Source of the DNA: an uncultured Bacteriovoracaceae bacterium
GTDB lineage: Bacteria > Bdellovibrionota > Bacteriovoracia > Bacteriovoracales > Bacteriovoracaceae
Assembly (NCBI GenBank): GCA_937923325.1
Contig: CAKZUQ010000043.1
Coordinates: forward strand, 1 to 19,031
Reading direction: 5' to 3'
Length of the DNA stretch: 19,031 bases
The notes beneath the pieces are model-generated. The model was given only the letters and a program-made list of their open reading frames with translations, was not told the DNA's origin and ran no database searches. Every line of letters starts with the position of its first letter. Within the stretch, counting starts at the first letter, position 1. Shown one piece after another: positions 15,775 through 19,031 of this stretch. The position numbers and the translations under genes were made by a program.

Positions 15775-15820
15775 TTGTCTAGGTAATTACAAGATAGGTA
15801 CCAAGTTTAGATTTTGATTA

Positions 15821-15895
15821 ATCAGTGACTTATAGCTATTCATAGAGATATAATTTGATAAAATGACACTGATAACTAACTAATTAGTGACACTG
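15821..15895. promoter_or_regulatory. CACTG/CAGTG repeats around the Tad-gene promoter, possible operator
   Basis: ATCAGTG (15821-15827) and CACTGAT (15867-15873) are perfect inverted arms that bracket the promoter. A third copy, AGTG-A-CACT (15887-15895), is itself a hyphenated palindrome in the leader. The three sites share the half-site CACTG. This looks like a repressor arrangement but no regulator is encoded nearby. Confidence 0.35.
15825..15854 (+). promoter_or_regulatory. Promoter of the Tad-domain gene
   Basis: A consensus -10 TATAAT lies at 15849-15854, with a partial -35 GTGACT (15825-15830; four of six matches to TTGACA) and an 18-base spacer. Transcription would start near 15861 and give a leader of about 66-75 bases. 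Confidence 0.55.
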
Positions 15896-15898
15896 TGC

Positions 15899-15922
15899 AC
15901 CTCAGGCAAAAGATGCCGAGGT
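15899..15922 (+). promoter_or_regulatory. Hairpin masking the ribosome-binding site of the Tad gene
   Basis: ACCTC (15899-15903), a bulged A, and GGCA (15905-15908) pair with TGCC (15914-15917) and GAGGT (15918-15922) around loop AAAGA: nine pairs with one bulge. The 3' arm GAGGT is the Shine-Dalgarno sequence for the gene that starts at 15927 or 15936, so the folded leader should block initiation. Confidence 0.55.
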
Positions 15923-15926
15923 CAAT

Positions 15927-18677
15927 TTGGACAAAATGAAACGATTTATTAAGAATTGTCGTGGTCAAATAAGTATCTTTTTTGCCACAACAATTATTGT
16001 TATTATCACATTTTTAGCCTTTGTTATTAACATTGGTATCTTTGTTAAAGCAAAAATGAATCTTCAAAATGCTGTTGATGCTGCTGCTTTTGCCGGTGCA
16101 GCTGTTCAAGCACGTCAACTTTCTAATATTGCCTATCTAAACTGGGAAATGAGAAATGTTTATAAAGAATGGATGTTTAAATATTACGTACTAGGAAACC
16201 TAAACATCAATGATGTAGCAAACACAGCAGGAGCAAACACTAGTTTTAAGATGAATACTTATGCCACTGCTTCAAGTCCTGCTGAAGACCAATATAATTT
16301 CCCTTCAGTATGTATCGACTTTGCGGGTAATGACTCTACTGCACTTTGTAGAAACTATATCATTCCAGGTTTACCAAGGTTTAGCCCTCTTGAAATTTCA
16401 GGAATGGGTGAAACAACAAACTCTATAATGGATACACTAACAGATCAAAAAGCAAGAGACTGCACAACTAGAAGTGAGCTAAACTACGCAACGACTGCTA
16501 TGTGGGCCTATAGTGTAAAGAGTAATGAACAAAATGCTCTCCAAACTCAAGCCCCTGAGATAGCAAGTAATAGACCAGGAGCTTTCCCAACAGCTTTTGA
16601 ACTTGCTATCAGAATGAGAAACCTTGAAGCTCAAGTCAATATAGCACCAAACACTGAAGGTGTTTGTATGGATGGTGGTAATGATTTCAATAGTGACTAC
16701 TGTTCTAAATCAATAGCTGATGTTCTTGGAGCACAAAAGACTGCAGCAAATGAAAGAATCAATAAAGCTTTTTTCTCTGGTCAAAGAAACCTAGGAAGTG
16801 AGGGCGACTATGAAATGAGACATAGTTTTACTCTTAAAGAAATTCCTCCTCAACCCTTTATAGACACAGAAGCATACTCTCTGAGTAATTTATTAATTCC
16901 TGCTTCTTCTACTGCTAAAAATAAATACTATCTAGACTTAAAATTGATGACCTTAAACTTAGCAACTTTCTACACTTTATTTACTACGACTAAAGGAGAT
17001 GTTGAAGTAGAGGGTGTCTATGCTCAAACAGAAGCACAGTGTGCAGCAACTAAAACGGGTTTACCTGTCCCTGGCTATCCACTAGGTTTTGTGAAAAACC
17101 CAGACGTTCTGACTTATTATGCAGTTGAGGGTAAAGCAAACTTTATTGGCCTATTCAATCCTTTCGACGTTGATCAATCAGGAATCACTCTATCGGCCTA
17201 TGCAGCTGCAAAGCCATTTGGAGGAAGAGTTGGACCAATGGCCTTTGATGTAATGAGAAATAAAACGAGTCTTGTTTCAAAGCAAGATGCAGGTAATAGT
17301 AAGTATATCTCTAGTGGTTTTATCACTGGACTAGACTCTAACTTTTTTGTTGATCAATACGGAGGCTCAGTTGATCCAGGTAAATACAAGCCAGGTGCTC
17401 CCCTACCAATTGATCTGGCCGGTGGAACAGGTTTTTGGCAAAAAGATCCATCAGCAGCTGTTGGTGGTTGGCTAGATAAAGGCCAAGTTGTATTCTCAAT
17501 TCCTAACTTGATTTATGACTACCCAGATGGACCTTCATCTTCTTTAACAGACTATCTCGCCGCAGGTCCTATTCAAGTCATTAAACCTAGTGCAGGAGAA
17601 ACGCTAACTAACGGTCTCTATAACGGTCCAATGTTTGACAAGTTTGCCAATCTTCTAGACGGAAGAGGTGCTGGAGTAACCCCTACAGCAATTATTAATG
17701 CTCTTCATAAAGTAAGGGCTCCTACGCTTTGGGAGGCCAATAATTACTTGATCCCAACACCAGAAACGGTTAATGAGCAACTTGGAGTTGATTCATTTGG
17801 AATAATTCCTAAAAACAATATTCAGCCAAGTGTAAACTTAGGCGGTGATCATGACCTCTATAGTTACAAAATATATGCTCCACTTTTTTCTGATGATCCA
17901 GTAACACTTTATAAGTCACCGACACAGATTTCGAGTGTTTTAACAACTTACTTAGAAGCTCAAGAACAAGCGATTAGAAAATATCTTCAATCCATGAATA
18001 CGGCCGCTGCTTCGATCTATAGAGAAAATAAATCCGGGGCCACTGAGAAGAACTTAGGTAAAGCGTCTGCAAAGATGGTTTCTGATATTGCTGATACTTA
18101 CTTAGAAACATCAGGAAATCCAATAGACCCAAATGCTCTTCCAACTTGTACAAGCATGGCCGGTAAATTCATATATTTTTATTACGGCCCTGACGCTCAA
18201 TCAAAATATGGGCTAATGAGCTCTACAACTGGATGTAACGTAACTCCATCCGATCCTAGAGATAGTTATCTCTCAGGAATGCTTGAGAAGTATTTTGCAG
18301 ATAATGCATCCTCTTTAAGAGAATATTATCAAACAACTTTTACACTACCTAAAAGCGCAGATATGATGGAAAAGCTATTTACTGCATATAGACCAGGGCT
18401 ACAAAGCGACTCTCCTTCAAACAATGGTGTGGTCCAAAATGTACTAAACTCAACTACTGAAAATATGTGGAGAAATTTTTACTCTACAAAATTTATTACA
18501 TTAAAGTCTATCCTATCTTCTGGCGATAACTTCTATAGTGAGGTTGCCCACTCTTTCCCAATACACTCAGAGGGAAACAGTGCAAAAAACACTGCTTTAT
18601 CAACTAAGCAAACAAACTTTAGTAATCCGTTAAAAGTTGATGAAATTAATCTTGATTTAGGAGATTTAAACCATTAA
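15927..18677 (+). CDS. Tad/TadE-TadG-like protein with N-terminal membrane anchor
   Basis: A 916-residue protein. Near the N-terminus 'CRGQISIFFATTIIVIITF' and 'NLQNAVDAAAFAGA' (about 10-58) form the Tad-domain (TadE/G-like) anchor: a pseudopilin-like helix followed by the D-A-A-A-x-A-G-A segment. The remainder is predicted extracytoplasmic, without a von Willebrand MIDAS motif that I can see; 'SAYAAAKPFGGRVGP' near residue 430 resembles a segment found in other long Tad-anchored proteins. It carries several Cys and many Asn/Ser/Thr. It is much longer than classical TadG, and no tad ATPase, secretin or prepilin peptidase gene is present here. The start is uncertain: TTG 15927 is five bases after GAGG, whereas ATG 15936 gives a more usual MKRFIKN start. 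A surface or secretion-apparatus role is inference. Confidence 0.75.
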   Translation: MDKMKRFIKNCRGQISIFFATTIIVIITFLAFVINIGIFVKAKMNLQNAVDAAAFAGAAVQARQLSNIAYLNWEMRNVYKEWMFKYYVLGNLNINDVANTAGANTSFKMNTYATASSPAEDQYNFPSVCIDFAGNDSTALCRNYIIPGLPRFSPLEISGMGETTNSIMDTLTDQKARDCTTRSELNYATTAMWAYSVKSNEQNALQTQAPEIASNRPGAFPTAFELAIRMRNLEAQVNIAPNTEGVCMDGGNDFNSDYCSKSIADVLGAQKTAANERINKAFFSGQRNLGSEGDYEMRHSFTLKEIPPQPFIDTEAYSLSNLLIPASSTAKNKYYLDLKLMTLNLATFYTLFTTTKGDVEVEGVYAQTEAQCAATKTGLPVPGYPLGFVKNPDVLTYYAVEGKANFIGLFNPFDVDQSGITLSAYAAAKPFGGRVGPMAFDVMRNKTSLVSKQDAGNSKYISSGFITGLDSNFFVDQYGGSVDPGKYKPGAPLPIDLAGGTGFWQKDPSAAVGGWLDKGQVVFSIPNLIYDYPDGPSSSLTDYLAAGPIQVIKPSAGETLTNGLYNGPMFDKFANLLDGRGAGVTPTAIINALHKVRAPTLWEANNYLIPTPETVNEQLGVDSFGIIPKNNIQPSVNLGGDHDLYSYKIYAPLFSDDPVTLYKSPTQISSVLTTYLEAQEQAIRKYLQSMNTAAASIYRENKSGATEKNLGKASAKMVSDIADTYLETSGNPIDPNALPTCTSMAGKFIYFYYGPDAQSKYGLMSSTTGCNVTPSDPRDSYLSGMLEKYFADNASSLREYYQTTFTLPKSADMMEKLFTAYRPGLQSDSPSNNGVVQNVLNSTTENMWRNFYSTKFITLKSILSSGDNFYSEVAHSFPIHSEGNSAKNTALSTKQTNFSNPLKVDEINLDLGDLNH

Positions 18678-18685
18678 TTCGATTC

Positions 18686-18715
18686 TAGACACATAATATT
18701 TTTAGAATATATAAT
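18686..18715 (+). promoter_or_regulatory. Promoter of the histone-like gene
   Basis: TAGACA (18686-18691; five of six matches to TTGACA), an 18-base spacer and a perfect TATAAT (18710-18715). Transcription would start around 18722. An inverted repeat ATTCTA (18682-18687) / TAGAAT (18703-18708) overlaps the -35 and spacer. Confidence 0.6.
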
Positions 18716-18728
18716 TTTAGGATAAATA

Positions 18729-19031
18729 ATGTTGAAAATTTTAAAAAGGATAAAAGACGTGGCAAAGAAAAAGGTTACAAAGAAGAAAGTTACTAAGAAA
18801 AAAGTTACAAAGAAAAAAGTTACAAAGAAAAAAGTAGCAAAGAAAAAAGTAGCAAAGAAAAAAGTAGCAAAGAAAAAAGTAGCAAAGAAAAAAGTAGCAA
18901 AGAAAAAAGTAGCTAAGAAAAAAGTAGCTAAGAAGAAAGTAGCTAAGAAAAAAGTAGCTAAGAAAAAAGTAGCTAAGAAAAAAGTAGCTAAGAAAAAAGT
19001 AGCTAAGAAAAAAGTAGCTAAGAAAAAAGTA
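18729..19031 (+). CDS. Histone H1-like lysine-rich repeat protein, cut by window end
   Basis: The frame is open from ATG 18729 to the window edge. After about 11 residues ([11 protein letters not shown]) the protein is a pure pentapeptide repeat: KKKVT four times, then KKKVA thirteen times and a partial copy. This composition is typical of bacterial histone H1-like/Hc1-AlgP-type proteins that bind and compact DNA by charge. Two in-frame starts each have a ribosome site: ATG 18729 (AGGAT at 18719-18723) and GTG 18759 (AAGGAT at 18746-18751), the latter giving a [10 protein letters not shown] start as usual for such proteins. If the promoter just upstream is used, the transcript would begin at about 18722 and the first ribosome site would be partly lost, favouring GTG. 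The C-terminal end is outside the window. Confidence 0.8.
   Translation, partial: MLKILKRIKDVAKKKVTKKKVTKKKVTKKKVTKKKVAKKKVAKKKVAKKKVAKKKVAKKKVAKKKVAKKKVAKKKVAKKKVAKKKVAKKKVAKKKVAKKKV
18765..19031 (+). repeat. 15-bp coding tandem repeat, 17.8 copies, continuing past the window
   Basis: The unit is AAGAAAAAAGTAGCN, in frame, each copy encoding KKKV(T/A). Units 1-4 end in a Thr codon, units 5-9 in GCA, units 10-17 in GCT; unit 12 carries AAGAAG. Runs of identical neighbours show expansion by local duplication. Confidence 0.95.

Noticed and set aside
15885..15960. Possible cyclic-di-GMP (GEMM) riboswitch before the Tad gene, because of GCAC and AGGCAAAA
   Set aside because: The second conserved half (GGACGCAAAGCC-like) and tetraloop receptor are missing; the sequence is better explained as a simple RBS-masking hairpin.
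18765..19031. CRISPR-like or satellite array at the right edge
   Set aside because: The 15-bp units are contiguous without spacers and stay in one reading frame encoding KKKVA, so it is a coding repeat.

Overview
The window is AT-rich, with strong AGGAG-type ribosome sites and bacterial operon layout. It looks like a Gram-negative chromosome. The gene set points to the Bdellovibrionota, most likely the Bacteriovorax/Halobacteriovorax side: a TIGR03545/TIGR03546 envelope pair, a YhaM-like exoribonuclease, an HD-GYP protein, a long Tad-domain secreted protein and a lysine-rich histone H1-like repeat protein. This assignment is inferred from protein style, not from an rRNA or a database search. 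No tRNA, rRNA, IS element, CRISPR array or prophage was seen.

Layout. (1) 1-282 is the 3' end of a plus-strand gene, possibly the C-terminus of a formylglycine-generating-enzyme/sulfatase-modifying-factor-like protein. (2) 297-3865 is a minus-strand operon: yhaM-like nuclease, then TIGR03546 membrane protein, then TIGR03545 AsmA-like protein. (3) 4045-7498 is the plus-strand glycolytic operon gap-pgk-tpiA followed by secG. It ends in a bidirectional terminator shared with the opposing operon. (4) 7530-14127 is a tightly packed minus-strand operon of five genes: HD-GYP phosphodiesterase, threonine ammonia-lyase, nitroreductase-family protein, UbiA-like prenyltransferase, and a PEP-synthase/rifampicin-phosphotransferase-like dikinase. 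Two of the junctions are 4-bp overlaps. (5) 14396-15560 holds minus-strand ssb with its terminator, and an unrecognised two-CxxC membrane protein. (6) 15561-15926 is a structured non-coding region with two strong hairpins, a promoter, CACTG repeats and a hairpin that covers the ribosome site of the next gene. (7) 15927-18677 is a 916-residue Tad/TadE-G-like protein. (8) 18729 to the window end is the start of a histone H1-like gene built from a 15-bp tandem repeat.

How the genes work together. The gap-pgk-tpiA block supplies three consecutive steps of lower glycolysis, and secG behind it is part of the Sec translocon. The five-gene minus operon is the best candidate for something undescribed. 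It puts an apparently intact swivelling dikinase (ATP-grasp half plus phosphohistidine half) directly after a polytopic prenyltransferase-like enzyme and a flavin reductase. That combination would suit making and then phosphorylating or reducing a small or lipid-like product, but no substrate can be read from the sequence. The second area of interest is the regulatory region and RBS-masking hairpin before the Tad gene, followed by the repeat-driven histone-like gene.
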